DNA of 64,000 nucleotides. Source: Capsicum annuum. Taxonomy: Eukaryota > Streptophyta > Magnoliopsida > Solanales > Solanaceae. This document shows positions 25,741-38,229 of this stretch, in pieces; the first letter of the stretch is position 1, and the number at the start of each line of letters is the position of its first letter. The position numbers and the translations under genes are program-made. Below the pieces are notes generated by a model that was given only the letters and a program-made list of their open reading frames with translations, searched no databases and was not told the origin of the DNA. The stretch covers positions 18,005,836 through 18,069,835 of the forward strand of contig NC_061121.1 in the NCBI RefSeq assembly GCF_002878395.1, read 5' to 3'.

Positions 25741-26487
25741 AATAAGCGACCTTATGAATTGATTGGACAAAAGTAGTTCTCTATCCAATTCGGGAAGACA
25801 CTTTAGGTGAGTTGAGAGTTTAGACATACAAAAGGCATGAGGAATTTTTCTACTAACTTATTTGTTGATTTTTTAGGTAGGAGCAAACTATCAATAGGCC
25901 ATGAAATTAAAGTAAACTCAATATTTCAGAGAATGCCTGTTCTGAAAATATGAGTTATTGCTACAAAAATGATCATGGACTTCAATCGGTAGTCTTTTTT
26001 CCTCAACACATCCTAGAAAATAAGTTACAAGGGATCCATTCCCGAATGTAGAAGTCTACAAATTCACTCCTTATGCACTAAAGAGAAGCTAGAGTTGAAA
26101 GGAGATCCAAATCCTTTAGAGGGGATCCTTGGAACTTGTCTGAACTCTAATAAATTTGAGAGGAAATTGAATGAGTGGAGCAAGAGTATGATATGTGAAA
26201 AATCTAGAGTGTAAAAAGGAAAGGTTGTGTGATGTGAGAGGGTAGTCTCAACCTTGTACTAACTTTTGTAACCTCTCTTCCTTTTCTAGTTGTCCTAATT
26301 CTTCTATTGGTATCCTTGGAAATAATCCTAATGAGGAACCTCGAGTAATGTAGATTTTTGAAGTTCTAAAAACTTTAGAAAAAAGAAAATGTGCTCAAAT
26401 ATTGAAAAGAAGGGTGAATGCAATCCTTTTTATGAGATACGAGGTAACAAGTCAAAACCTTACACTTAATCAAATATTGATCCTTGT
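25741..26487. other. Unassigned region upstream of the decayed frame
   Basis: Broken coding-like text on the + strand just before 26488, for example KGECNPFYEIRGNKSKPY with stops, but no family is recognised. Confidence 0.3.
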
Positions 26488-27063
26488 ATGGCTAGTATCC
26501 AATTAAGGGTAAGTGATAGAATATTTTTTTGTTATTTTAATGATTCTTTTACCCATATTGATAATGTATTTGTTGAGAGTTTTCATCTACTAGTTGATCC
26601 TATTGGTCACCAAATTAACTTTTTTTGTAAGATCAGTTCGTGGCACTTATTCCTCAAATGGTAGTATATTGTTATGCGATTCTTTTCCTTGTTTTGATAA
26701 TGTGCATATTAAGAATAATGATACTCTAGTTTATTCTATTGATGAATGAATTGATTCTTCTGGTAAAATTAATTTGTGTCCACCTAGTGTTGAATGATAG
26801 TTTTTATCAAACAATATTATTGATGATCAACATGATTGTAATGAAGAACCACTAAATAAGGAGTGTTATGATGAACATAAGGAACCTCAATTTACTAATG
26901 GCATTGATTGTAATGATCCTCCATGCTATTTTCTTTGTTTCTTCTTATTTTTTGCATTTAATGCCTTCCAAAAACTGCTATTGGCCATTTACGAGTTGTT
27001 GGGAATATCAATTTTATTTTTGATCAATTCATTTGTGTTTAAGCGCATTTTTCTACTTTAGAG
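26488..27063 (+). pseudogene. Decayed frame, unknown product with hydrophobic C-terminus
   Basis: I do not recognise this product. From ATG 26488 it reads MASIQLRVSDRIFFCYF, FTHIDNVFVESFHLLVDPIG, then shifts frame in a T-run near 26620. It continues as SILLCDSFPCFDNVHIKNND, NIIDDQHDCNEEPLNKECYD and CYFLCFFLFFAFN, followed by a second hydrophobic stretch (YELLGISILFLINSF). The frame is about 190 codons with one shift and about three stops. An acidic, Cys/His-containing middle followed by two hydrophobic segments is consistent once the shift is allowed, which argues that it was once translated. It resembles the extra frames carried by non-autonomous plant LTR elements, but this is inference. 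It ends about 20 bases before the LTR of element F. Confidence 0.4.
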
Positions 27064-27081
27064 CTTCTGAAGGTAAGAAAT

Positions 27082-29155
27082 TGTGACACCTTAGGTTCTT
27101 GTGATTTAGACCCTCCAAGGGTTAGGTAATTAATTAGCCAAGTTTCTATAACAATTTCAACATTGAAGTGGTAACGACCTAGGTAATGATTTGTGAATAT
27201 AAGTAACGCGCACTTTGAAAGACTCATTATAACAAAAGTTATCTTTCCCAAGTTTAGGTACCCTGAGAAAAAATCTAGGGTATATGACCCGTTATGTGAT
27301 GTAATGAGTTGTTAGGAAGGACTCATTGTTCGAACAGTGCGGTCGCCCTTGTTTTCTTCCTTGATGACAAGTCTTCTTCATGACTCGTGATGATATATAA
27401 TGAGACATGATTAGTAACTAGTGGTTATAACACTGGGGTATTGGGATTTTGATCCCTAGGTAACAACTCTAAGTAATGGCTTGTGGTCAGAACTCACGAG
27501 TCATTACAAAACCCCTGATAACTTGTCTTACTTTTTCCTGCATATTTTAATTGAGGATTTTTTGGTCTTTTCCTCCCTCCACATATTTCCCATGACTTAA
27601 AAATACTTAAATAACCCCCTTTACCTTGGATATCAAGATAAAAAAACTCACTTTTCTCATCTTTAACTCCTAAGGCAAGAGACATAAGGGTACCATAAGG
27701 GATTCAATAATTAGGCTCTAAACTTTGGATTTCTTTTAATTTATTTGGTATTTCAGGCATGTCTGCCATCCCTAAACTTGTATTTTTCATTATGGCACAT
27801 TGATTCAATAATCATGTATTAAAATTATTGGGTTTGAACTTGGTTTGAGGGCTTTGGATTGATTTTTAATTGAATGGTTTTCCTCATGTTTTAAATACTT
27901 ATTTCATGCTTTCATTGGTGTTTTTTTGAAATGATTGGGTGCATGGTTATAATAATTGGAATGGGGAACATGGATTTCCTCAAATTGATGGAGTTGTGAA
28001 TTAGTAAATGGCGTTAACGTCAACCTACCTTTATGATTTAGTTTTTTAATATGAAAATTACATAATTTAACTTACCTTTGAAACTTTGCAATGAATTAAT
28101 AGGTTAAATAGATACTACAATGGTATTGGAATGGTTTTGGTGGAATGGTTTGGATTTTAATTTGAACTTGGGAGTCTAATGGTTAATTGGATTGGATTTG
28201 ACATAGTTATATAAGTTTGCAAGCATATTGGTATGATGATACCATGTTGATAAATGTATTAATATATTACTCTTGGGTTGATATGTGGGTATATGGGCAA
28301 ATTATTTTAATATAAGCTTAAAAAAATTGTGTAGCTCACTGTGAAGGTAGAGGTCTCGGGTGGACCAACACTTGAAACTGCATTTGCAGGAGTTGGGGTT
28401 TTTATGACTGTGTGCATAGTATATACATTATATTTTAGGATGGTTGTCTCGCTTGTATCTTTAGCCTTTACTTGGTTTCCTTGATTCATGTGAATAACAC
28501 ACATCAGGGTCCTTTCAACAGGGGATCTAAAACCACATAGCCATCGGTGCTTTCAGTATAGAGCGAGCTACATAGTTAACATTAATGGTTTTAAGATCTT
28601 ATGTAGATAACCCTTTACCCCATCCCAAAATCCTATGTATATATATATATATATATTAATATGTGCATGCGGTTCTAAGTGATTTTGGAGATGGCATTAT
28701 TTTATGAGTTTTCCTAAGATACATGCCAATGGTTATCCTACTGACCATCTCTAGATGCTACATTATTTCATGATGTAGGTTCCTAGAGATTTTTTGTTTC
28801 TTCTATGCATCATTAGGTGATGTGGCTTTTTTTGAGTTTCTATTAAGTTGTAAGCCTCTATATTTCAGAAAGCTCTGTCATTTAATTGGGTTTCCTTTTA
28901 TATAGTCGACCTTTCTTGTCATAGTCAGGGGCATGTCCTGTCTTAGTTTAGTATTCTAGTTTTGGAGGATTTTGTGGAAAAAGTGTGGGTTGTATGATTG
29001 TTTTGAATCTTAGTTTCCATTTTATTTATCTATTTATCTTATCATAATATTTTGTTTGATTTTGTTGTATTCTTTTACTATGCTTTAGATATTAGTCCAA
29101 GAGAGTGGTCTCTTCACGGTGGGATTGAGATAATCATCATGGCTAGGCCTTAAAA
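27082..29155 (+). repeat. Element F 5' LTR
   Basis: Starts TGTGACACCTTAGG and ends near CATGGCTAGGCCTTAAA, before a primer-site-like sequence and the Tekay-type leader. It is about 2.1 kb. It resembles the D family in layout and shares a few words (CATGGCTAGGCC end, repeated ACTCATTG / GACTCGTG motifs at 27290-27500). A TA run lies at 28636-28656. No partner LTR is in the window. Confidence 0.65.
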
Positions 29156-29365
29156 TATTGATATCCAATCAAAGTTCTCAGTCTTTGGGTATCCAGAAAT
29201 CTATGTCGAGTAGAGTCCTTTTTATGAGTATGTCGCATGCAATACTTATAAGGGAGAGGGTACAAGACATTTAAGAATATTTTTTTTTCTTGGGTTTTAT
29301 TTGGAGATATAGAGTCTAGCTATATTTAAATCCCTCTAAATCTTGTGTTACTTTTATTTCAGATC
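29156..29365 (+). other. Element F primer site and leader
   Basis: TTGATATCC at 29158 is a decayed form of the Met-type site TTGGTATCA. The leader at 29180-29280 matches the other elements (TATGTCGAGTAGAGTCCTTT, then a TACTTATAAGGGAGAGG stretch). Gag begins at ATG 29366. Confidence 0.6.
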
Positions 29366-30590
29366 ATGCCTCCCCAAATATTTGATGATCGTAGAAACTC
29401 GGCTGGAAACTCTATCCAACCTTAGGAAAATATGGAGGGAACTCACATTGTTTATGGATTACAAACTTTGTCTAGGGTTTTTCTCCTAATTATGCTACTC
29501 CATGTGGGATCTACTCTTCCTTATTAGTCCTCTTTAAGATTCCTTAGCTAGTGATACTTATGCTTAGTTACCTTAGGGAGATATCTCTAATGAAAAGTTA
29601 CATTAGTCTATTCATATACTTGCCAAACTGGTGGCATCCTAGTCTTATTTGTCTGATCATTTTGGTTCTACTTCTTATTCATCTGAGGTCACTCAGGTTG
29701 GCTAGTTTGTAAGGCTTAATTCCAAAGCTTTACTAGCTCTACGATTAAGGATAATCCTCAGGGGTTTAGTAATAAGATAGAGAAGTTTTTTAGGGTGATG
29801 CATGTCACTGATTCTAATTGTATAGAGTTTGAGGCATATAAATTAAAAGATATAACTTATCAATGGTATGAGGAATGGCAAGCATTAAGGGAAGATGATG
29901 TTGATCCAATAATGTGGGTTGAGTTTTCAGGTGCCTTCTTTGATCATTATTTCATCAGGAGTTGATGAAAGATAAGGAAGAAGAATTTGGGAACTTAAAG
30001 TAGTGCAAAATGAGTGTGAAGAAGTATGCTATGAAGTTCCAGTAGCTGTACCATTATGCTCTGAAGTTGGTGGCTAATATGAGATCTAAATTAAAAAAAA
30101 AGACTCTAGTTTATTCCATAACTTAGTATTAGAGTGTAAGGCTACGATTTTGAATAATGATATGGACATCTCTAGGCTGGTGGTTTATATGTAGTAGGCA
30201 GAGGATAAAAATAGTGGGAAGAGATAGTCGACAGTGGACTAAAGAAGAATTAGGGAATTTCTCACTCAAAAACTTGTGCTCCTTACCCTAAGTCTTTAAG
30301 GGATCATCATTTTCAGTCTATTAGTGGTCCTAAGGTACATGGTGCCCAATATCGAGTTAGTGGAGCTCAGTCAGACAAACCGTATCCTCATTGTCATTTT
30401 TGTAGATAGATTCACCGTGGTAATTATGAGAAGTAGAGGAACTTGTGTTTCAATTGTTGTTAGGCTGATCATATGCATCAAAATTATCCCCTAGCTTAGT
30501 GTGCCACTGGATTTAATAAGGTTGCATTTGCCACTTTTTGGGCTCATGTAGCTAAGGTTTCCACTTTAGATACCGACATTAGCTAAAATC
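29366..30590 (+). pseudogene. Element F gag remnant
   Basis: Ty3/gypsy Gag. It begins MPPQIFDDRR and is soon broken by stops and shifts. Clear capsid text is IEKFFRVMHVTDSNCIEFEA, YKLKDITYQWYEEWQALRED and EFSGAFFDHYFIRS (29775-29962). A zinc-knuckle region follows at 30385-30490: CHFC, then CFNCC-stop-ADHMHQNY. In it the Gln is a TAG stop and the last Cys is Tyr. It would have packaged the element RNA. The ATG follows a recognisable leader, which supports the start. Confidence 0.9.
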
Positions 30591-31898
30591 ATATGTATGC
30601 ATTTGGTACTCTGTAGGAATCTAAGGTATCTCTTAGCGTTATCAAACTTATGTTATAGCTATTCTTTCATGATATTTATAGTTTGATCAATTGGGGTTCT
30701 ACCCTAACGTATATGACCTCTTATATGACAGCACTCTTTGGTTTTGGTCCTAAAAATATTTTTGACCTCCTTTTTGTGTCTACTCCAGTGGGAGACACTA
30801 TCATATCAAGGAAATTCTATTGGGTTGTGTGGTTTCCGTCTTTTGTTTGGAGACGTTGGTGGATCTATTAGAATTTCATATGATGGATTTTGACATTTCG
30901 TGGGTTTAGATTAGCTCCATTCATGCTATGCTACTCTAGATTGTAGGACCTGAAAGGTCAGTGTCCATGTTCCAAATGAACCGGTATCGAATTGGAGGGG
31001 AGTTCCTTTGTTCCCAAAGGCAGGTTTATTTCATATCTTAGAGCTCAAAAATTGATTTTCGAGTTGTTTTTGTATCATGTAGTTTGGATCCAGAATTCTA
31101 GATCTGAAAGTCTTTCTTTGCATTCTGTCACGGTGGTTAATGAATTTCCTAAAGTTTTTCTTGATAATTTCCTTGGAATTCGTCTCGATAAGGAGATAGA
31201 CTTTGGGAGTTATCTTCTATCGGATACCCATCCCATTTCCATTACACCTTATAGAATGTATATGGATAAGCTAATAAAGAGAAATAAGTAGTTAAATGAT
31301 CTTCTTGATAAGGGATTCAATTCGGATGTGTATAGATTATTGTTAGCTGAATATTGTTATAGTGAAAAATAAGTGCCCTCTTCATAAAATTGATGTTCTT
31401 TTTGACCAGCTTAAGGGTGCTAGGTGTTTCTCTAAAGTCGATCTTTGTTTGGGATATAGTTAGTTGAGAATCAGGGAGGTTTAAATTCCCATGATTTCTT
31501 TCCAAACCTAGTATGGCCATTATGAGTTTTTCATTATGTAATTGGCTTGACTGGATATTATAGGAGGTTTGTGGAGAGTTTATATTCTATAGATGGTTTC
31601 ATAAGGAAGTTGACTCAGAAAGTTTCGGTGGTTTGATGCTTGTGGTGGTATTTTTGAGAATTTGAAGGATAAGTTGAATTCCATGCCTATTTTAACCCTA
31701 CCCGAGGGTATTGGGACGTTTCCTATATATTGTGATACTTCCCGTGTGGGTCTAGGTGTGTGTTGATTTAGCATGGTAAGCTTGTATCCTATGCATCTAG
31801 TCAGGTTAAGGTTATGAGAGGAATTATCTGACTCATGATCTAGGGTTAGCGGTGGTGGTTTTTTCTTTGAATAATTTGTGTCATTATTCGTATGGAGT
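30591..31898 (+). pseudogene. Element F protease, reverse transcriptase and RNase H remnant
   Basis: Protease text surrounds INWGSTLTYMTSYMTALFGF (about 30689-30748) and FVSTPVGDTI. The reverse transcriptase begins with VVNEFPKVFLDNFLGIRLDK and DTHPISITPYRM (31134-31257) and continues through [17 protein letters not shown] and GYSQ-like text to YGHYEFFIM (about 31535). It then jumps to GYYRRFVES. The fingers-palm part with the YXDD active site, about 100 residues, is deleted. RNase H survives as YCDTSRVG and YASSQVKV followed by frameshifts, and stops at 31898 where D-I is inserted. The rest of F is not seen further right. Confidence 0.9.
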
Positions 31899-32991
31899 TG
31901 ACATGACCTGACCTAGGGCATCCCAAATCCAACCAGGACCGGGGACCGCCCCCTGTTACCCAACCCAACACCCTCACACAACCATTGAAGGGCTGAATTT
32001 TAAGGATAAAACAAGATAGCGTAAATACTTTCATAAGGACTCTGGGATAAGGTCACAATCATAATCGACCCAACCAAGTTCAATCATCCTAAACCAACCA
32101 TCAAACTATACCAAACCAAAGGGCATAAACCAGGCCACAACCAGATGCGTTACATAAGCATATATTTTTAAATAATCCCAAAATAAATTGGATGGAAAAG
32201 TGAGAAAATATGTCGAATAAAGGCAGCCCACCAGCTTATTCCAATGCAAAGTTCGACACCAATGCTGATCTTACCTATACAAATCTTTTGTAGTACCACA
32301 AAGCCTCTAACCCAAAAAGTAAAATATCCGGTTGGGACATGCCCCCAACAACCAGAAATATCCATAACATGAAATGAAGCCTTACAAAAAGATGGAAGCT
32401 CACCACTTTAGTCTAAATACTGGTCCCTAGTCCATCATTAGTAGGAGGAGTTGAACAACTGATTCTAGTGTATCATAGGTAAACAACTGCCAGTAGATGG
32501 GTTAGGGAGCACTAGCATGAACTCAAGATAAAGATAAAATTATTTCGTTCATCAAAATCAAGTAAAAACAATCCATAATGTACAAAACCATACATTTACA
32601 TATATATAACCATGTCAGGCAAGAGAATCAACTTTAGCATGCATTTGAAAACCTTTACCTGCATTGTGTAGATTTGCCATCCTAAACTACTCATGGGCTA
32701 TATGGGTTCAGTTGCCCCTGCTGAAAGGGCCCTTGTGTGTGAAGACGCATGAGCAGATAATAAAATTGGGATGACTACTACATCCCCAAATACAAAGTGT
32801 GACACATGCAGACATTCTCAAGTACCAAACCTCATGTTGGCAAACATGAGTCTCCGTCTTTGGTCCCACTAAGACGTTAACCTTCCACGGATTTGCTATA
32901 CATACCCATTTATTTATCAATTAACACCATTACAAAGAAATAAACTAATCTATTAACCAAGGCTATTAATAGTGGTATCATCATACCAACC
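31899..32991 (-). repeat. D-I 3' LTR, part 1 (left of element B)
   Basis: Starts TGACATGACCTGACC and matches 48526-49670 in order, including ATCCAACCAGGACCGGGGAC and CATGGGCTATATGGGTTCAG. It continues at 43095 after element B. Its last five bases, CAACC, are repeated there. Confidence 0.9.
32987..32991. repeat. Target site duplication of element B, left copy
   Basis: CAACC, repeated at 43095-43099. The uninterrupted D LTR at 49650 has ACCAACCATACTTG, showing the pre-insertion sequence. Confidence 0.93.
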
Positions 32992-35837
32992 TGTAACAAC
33001 TCGAAATTGCCTCCCGGGACGTCACAGGTGCATAGGGTCACAGGTGACCCCAAGCTAACCCTTCTATTGGTACAACTCATAAGCAATGGAATAAAATGCA
33101 TAAATCTGAAAGAATAAGGTAGAAGATAACTCAAATATGAATTTACTCAATATAAAACTGAAGTCACAAGGTTACAACTCTGTTTTTACAATAAAACTGA
33201 AACTCAATACATCAACTTCCACTGACTATCTATAAAGCCTCTACTAGTACAGACTATGGGTAGCTGGGTCATGACTCCCAACCGCCCCAACTCAATACGA
33301 CTGAATAAGGAAAATACAATACTTTTCTATTGTATCACTAACTCGTGGCCCGAAATCAAAGGGACCCATCACCTGATGATTGAAAGATGTGAACTTATGG
33401 AATATGGTACATGTGCTACAAGATGTACCTACATTATGAGACAATGTAGCACATACACATATGTGTGGATCAGTACTTTGAGTTCTGAGTATATGGGGGT
33501 GAATGCATATGTATAAAACAGTATCACTCTTATTCAATCAAACCATGCATGAAATATGGGATGACTCACATGGCTTGAAAAAGTATAAAATGTGAAGCTC
33601 ATAAATTATTCGGGATGAATAATGAAACACAAATCTCGTGATTCATCATACTTTAACTTGAAATCACAAGTCACTTATTATTCTCAATACTCAAAAGCAA
33701 AAGGAACTTTAAACAATGCTTTTAACTCAGTCATATGCCTCATGGTAAGTAAAACTCCTTTAATGCTCAACATCTCATAACTCTTTTAAACTCAAATACT
33801 TGGAATACGGAATCATAAAACTGTGAAACACACAAGTAGGCATTTCATCCACTTTAGGAAAATATCTCATTTCAAGCTTTAGGAAAATCATTTAATCTCA
33901 ATGGAAAGATACTATAGTTTAGGGAAATAACTTATCTCAAAAGCTTCATAGAAAATACTATTTCATGGGAGAATACTTTCGTTTAGAGGAAGAACTCATA
34001 TAAAGGAAATACTTTAGTTAGGGGACCATTTTGCAACTTTTTCATTAGGAAAATAGTTAATAGGAAAGGAAAATACATTAGTTTTAAAGGAAGTACTAAT
34101 CTTGAAGTTTAAAGGGCAACGGAGGTTCTCGTAACCGACATAAATCATGCGAGCTATATGAAGTCCACCGTTTTGTCCTCCTAGGGAGGAGACCCCATGT
34201 TGGGGAGGAGAGCCATACTCTTGCCAGGGAGTATAACCTAGGTCTAATGATCATTAAACAAAACTCGGCCTTAGGACCAAGCATAATCATAATAAACTCG
34301 GTCTCAGGCACAATCTACGGGCCACATACTTTTGGGGTAAGAAACTGTACTGATTTACTCATTCGGTGCTAAATACTACTCCCATTAGATTATCTGCTCT
34401 CATCTTATAAAAATCCACTTTTAGAATAATCTCATGGTTCACCACGAACCCAATAATCAAATCGATAATCTCATACAGTGAAGTGGATCTCAAAGCTCTC
34501 GGTCCATTAGGTCAATTCATTTTGCAATACTCTCAAAGTACCCAAATCATGGGTGCCTATAGCACAAGAGTTCATAAATTCACAAATATCAAATAGGGTT
34601 TACTAACCCATAGTTCAATTTCAGGTTAAAGGTTATAAAAAGCATAATATATAGCATATAGATTCACAAATCATGTGGAAATTCGGTAATTTCAGCAATT
34701 TATGTCAAAATCTCAATATTTTCATATATTTCAATATCTCAAACATCACAACGATTAGCTTCTTAAGAATTCAAATCATGGGGTTTATACCCAACTGTAA
34801 TTTCTCAAGAAAATATGCAAAAATCATGTCATTTGTCTATCAATTCATGGAAACATCAAAATAATGCATTCAATAATAATGGGTGAAAAACCCTAATTCA
34901 AATTCATGTAAAACCTCATAGATTTTTGGAAAATCAGGATGTAAATAAGCATTTTGGGCACAAGGGTGAAAGGGTTACCCTTGTTCAAAACCCCACATAC
35001 CTTGAATTAGAAGCTTTGCATGAACTCTCACTTCTGAAACTCTATTTGTACTCTTGAAGGAGGATTTTTAAGGCCCTTGACTTAGGTACCTTGAATCTTG
35101 ACTCAATTTAGAAAATCCATGACGGATTCTTTAGTTTCTTCGAAGTGTTTTTCGATACTTAGGGTTTTTGTTGACTGAAAACTTGAGAAAAAATTCATAG
35201 AATTCTTGTAAATAACTTTGACTTGGGGTTTGTATGGTTTAAGAGGCTTGGAAAAAGTCCAAAGTGCCCATTTTAACATCTGTACGAAGTTGGAAAAATT
35301 GAATGGGGGACCCAATTTTATGGCCCATCGCGACGTGCCACTTATCGCGATTGCTCAATGGATATCGACAAATGGTAATCTGGGAGTAACCGCGATACGG
35401 AGCCATCGATTTTTCCCACTGGTTGGGACCTGGAACTTTAGCGCGATGTGTCACGATCGCGCTAGGCCACTGGAAATTGACTATTAAGAAATTGGTGTCC
35501 TCTGCGATGCGCCACTATTGTGGAGTTCCACTAGAATTTGATGATTGTCAAATAGACCCTCTCCACGACACGCCAAGCACCAAAATGATGCTGTTTTACG
35601 ACTAATACTTAAATTAGCCATAACTTCTTACCCGGGTATCGAATTTGGGTGAAATTGGTATTATTGGAAAGCTAATTCAATTCTCTACATGACAAAAAGT
35701 CAAATTTAAGAAAATTCTATATGTTTTAAACACCAATCACTTGGGAAGTCAATTCTCAATCTTTTAGGGCCAGAATTACACTTCACTTAACACTCTTTTA
35801 GGCTTCAAGCTATGAGGGAATTTTGCTGGGTGTTACA
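32992..35837 (-). repeat. Element B 3' LTR (left copy)
   Basis: About 2.85 kb, matching 40304-43094 throughout. 35325-35580 holds repeated GCGATGCGCCAC-type motifs beside the promoter side. Frames such as 33256-33516 and 35218-35487 lie in it and have no family likeness. Confidence 0.93.
35325..35580 (-). promoter_or_regulatory. GC-rich CGCGAT/GCGCCAC repeats in U3 of element B LTR
   Basis: Words such as CATCGCGACGTGCCAC, TAGCGCGATGTGTCACGATC and GCGATGCGCCACTA recur every 50-80 bases, each followed by a CACTGG or CACTAG word. The other LTR shows the same at 42585-42840 with many CG to TG or CA changes. Confidence 0.5.
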
Positions 35838-35853
35838 ATATCTCCCCCATGGA
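35838..35853 (-). other. Polypurine tract of element B
   Basis: The - strand reads CATGGGGGAGATAT directly before the LTR, preceded by a CATTCGAGGATGAATGTTTC stretch. Confidence 0.88.
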
Positions 35854-38091
35854 AACATTCATCCTCGAATGTCGTTAGGCAGGCTAGGAATACGGAGAGA
35901 ACTGAGGACGCATAGCTTAAATACTTTGCACATTGAATGTATACCTTTCTAGACCCAGTACACTTGATGAACATCTATCCACGATAGGAATAACTATGAA
36001 GCTGAATCTCAGATTAGAGAGGAACCAAACGAATGAAAGGTTTTATCTTCATCTGAATCTAGGCTAACTTTCCTTAGTCTTATAATGAAGAGTTAACTCA
36101 CGCTGAATTCAGGGCTTGCGATTATCGACTGACTAACTCTGGGATCAACGTCTCTAATGGATGATCCCTGAACCTGCTACCAATGATAAGAAATGATTAC
36201 ATCTGAGACCGAACTATGTAGCGGGGTATTTCTAAATCTGCTGAAGAGGACAATCAACTGAACTTGATATTGAGATTAAGCCCACCTGATGGGTGATCTA
36301 TGGGGTTGACAACACCGATACTGAATAACCGAATCTCCCGATATAGGTAACTGAGTTCTGAGGTTGAGATCAATCCTCTCAAGTGAGTGATCTCGGGAAC
36401 TGACGGTAATGAAGTTAATTAGCTAAGTCTAATATATGAGTAGCTGAATTCACTTGGTTCCGTTATCTGACGAAATATTATTGAATCTCATTATCTTAAT
36501 GAAAGACACGAAGCTCTGAACAGAGTACTCGCGTACTACTTAGGCTTTCACTGAACACTTGTACACTACTAGATCTGACCCGAGTATAATACTGAGGTTA
36601 GTGTGCTAACAGTACTGAGATTACTCCAGTACTGCAACAGTCTGAGAGTTCAGAGTTCTATAACCCACCGGGTTCTGAGAATCATAGCTCGACTATTATT
36701 GTCGCAAAAACTGACACGGGCTCTAGACAACAGCTAAATTGTCGGGTACATATACCCCCCAGGACTCGATAACAGAAAGTAAATCATAACCATTCGTCAA
36801 TAATCAAGACCATAGACATTCATTTGCCATCACAATCACTAAAGCATCACTTCACATATTTAGGAATTATAAGCACATGATAACACAGGGGGACATACTA
36901 TTGGCTCATATGCCTTTCGACAAGGTCTTGCCTCAAATACTTAGCACGCATTTAAGTCTTGGTATGTATCAAAGGGAACATAATTGGAGATTTCCATACT
37001 ACTATTTCACTATTTATTCACTAAGGCTTTCCAACAACATCTTGGCATGCTTCGGCTTACGCACAATTGGAGATTCCTAGTCAACATGCCATAATGGCTC
37101 TAATTCCTTCTTATAAGCATTTTATCAAACATATGGGGAGCATGCTTTGCTTATTCAACCATTTCTACACTTAATTGACATGAACGCATCATCTAATAAG
37201 CAACTTAAAGGGGTGTATCATGAACATCACATGAATTTCATATGAATTACAACTCAATCATAGCATGAACATCAATTTCAACTCACATGTATCATGAAAA
37301 CTCATAAACATAAGAATATTTGAATTTCAGAAAAAGAGTCCTCGAATTTCTTAGATGAAAGGGACCCGAGATTCAACATCTTCATACGACTATCTTCCTC
37401 AACATGAATTATTTACCCTCTTCTATCGGCATAACTATTCACCCTCTTTATTGCGAATTAAGGAGGAGGTCGCTGAAAAGTTAGAACATCTGGACCTGAA
37501 GCATTAAGGGAAAAGACATATAATTTGGCACTTAACTGAGGCTTGGGCCATCTAATATCATGGATTTATCAACGCGGTCTAATCCCAAGGACATACATGA
37601 TATAAATCAGGACTTCCCGAATCACTAAACGTATTGCTGAAGTACTAACGTCACGAGTTGCATGACTTGAAATTGGAGTTCAAAACTTATAGGATGTGAT
37701 TGCAACTGCCAAATGCATCAGAACTCTTCGTTTTAGGAATTATGGGATTAAATGATTCTCTATCATATGCATGAACATGAATTAAGATCATAGAATAGAA
37801 ACGTAAAACATGAGCAGGTACTGGGACAACCGAAAACACTAAAATGAGATTGGGGTAAAGCATCAATCTTTCTCAAAGCCATCCCACAGCTCACTGGTAC
37901 ATCTACTAGCATCTTAAGGTCCGATCTGGTTACATATTATATCATCTCCCCCTTAGACTAAATCCATCACTCCAGGGCGGTGAACGACCACATAAGCTCT
38001 ATTCCAACTGTAATCGCTTTACCCCTGAGTCGGGGATATAATAATGAACATAAACAAAAGAACTTCACCCAATTGAGTACACTTTGAAGTG

Positions 38092-38229
38092 CAAAACAAC
38101 AACAAAACAACCACAACAAAACCAGAATATTACCCCATAAGTGGGGGTCTGGGGAGGGTAGATGGTGCAGAGTCCATACCATTACCCCTATAGTGGTAAA
38201 GAGGCTATTTTCTATAGACCTCCAGCTCA
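38092..38229 (-). mobile_element. tRNA-derived SINE (Solanaceae TS/Au-like) in element B
   Basis: On the - strand the 3' body reads AGGTCTATAGAAAATAGCCT, CTACCCTCCCCAGACCCCCA and CTTATGGGGTAATATTCTGG, and ends in a TTGTTGTTTTG-type tail. This combination, ending in TTG repeats, is the hallmark of abundant Solanaceae SINEs. The 5' tRNA-like head is not clear, so the copy may be 5' truncated. It supports a nightshade-family origin for the window. Confidence 0.8.

Noticed and set aside
35218..35487. Overlapping frames on both strands in the element B LTR
   Set aside because: They result from the GC-rich repeat block, which lowers stop frequency; no homologous frame is open in the other LTR.
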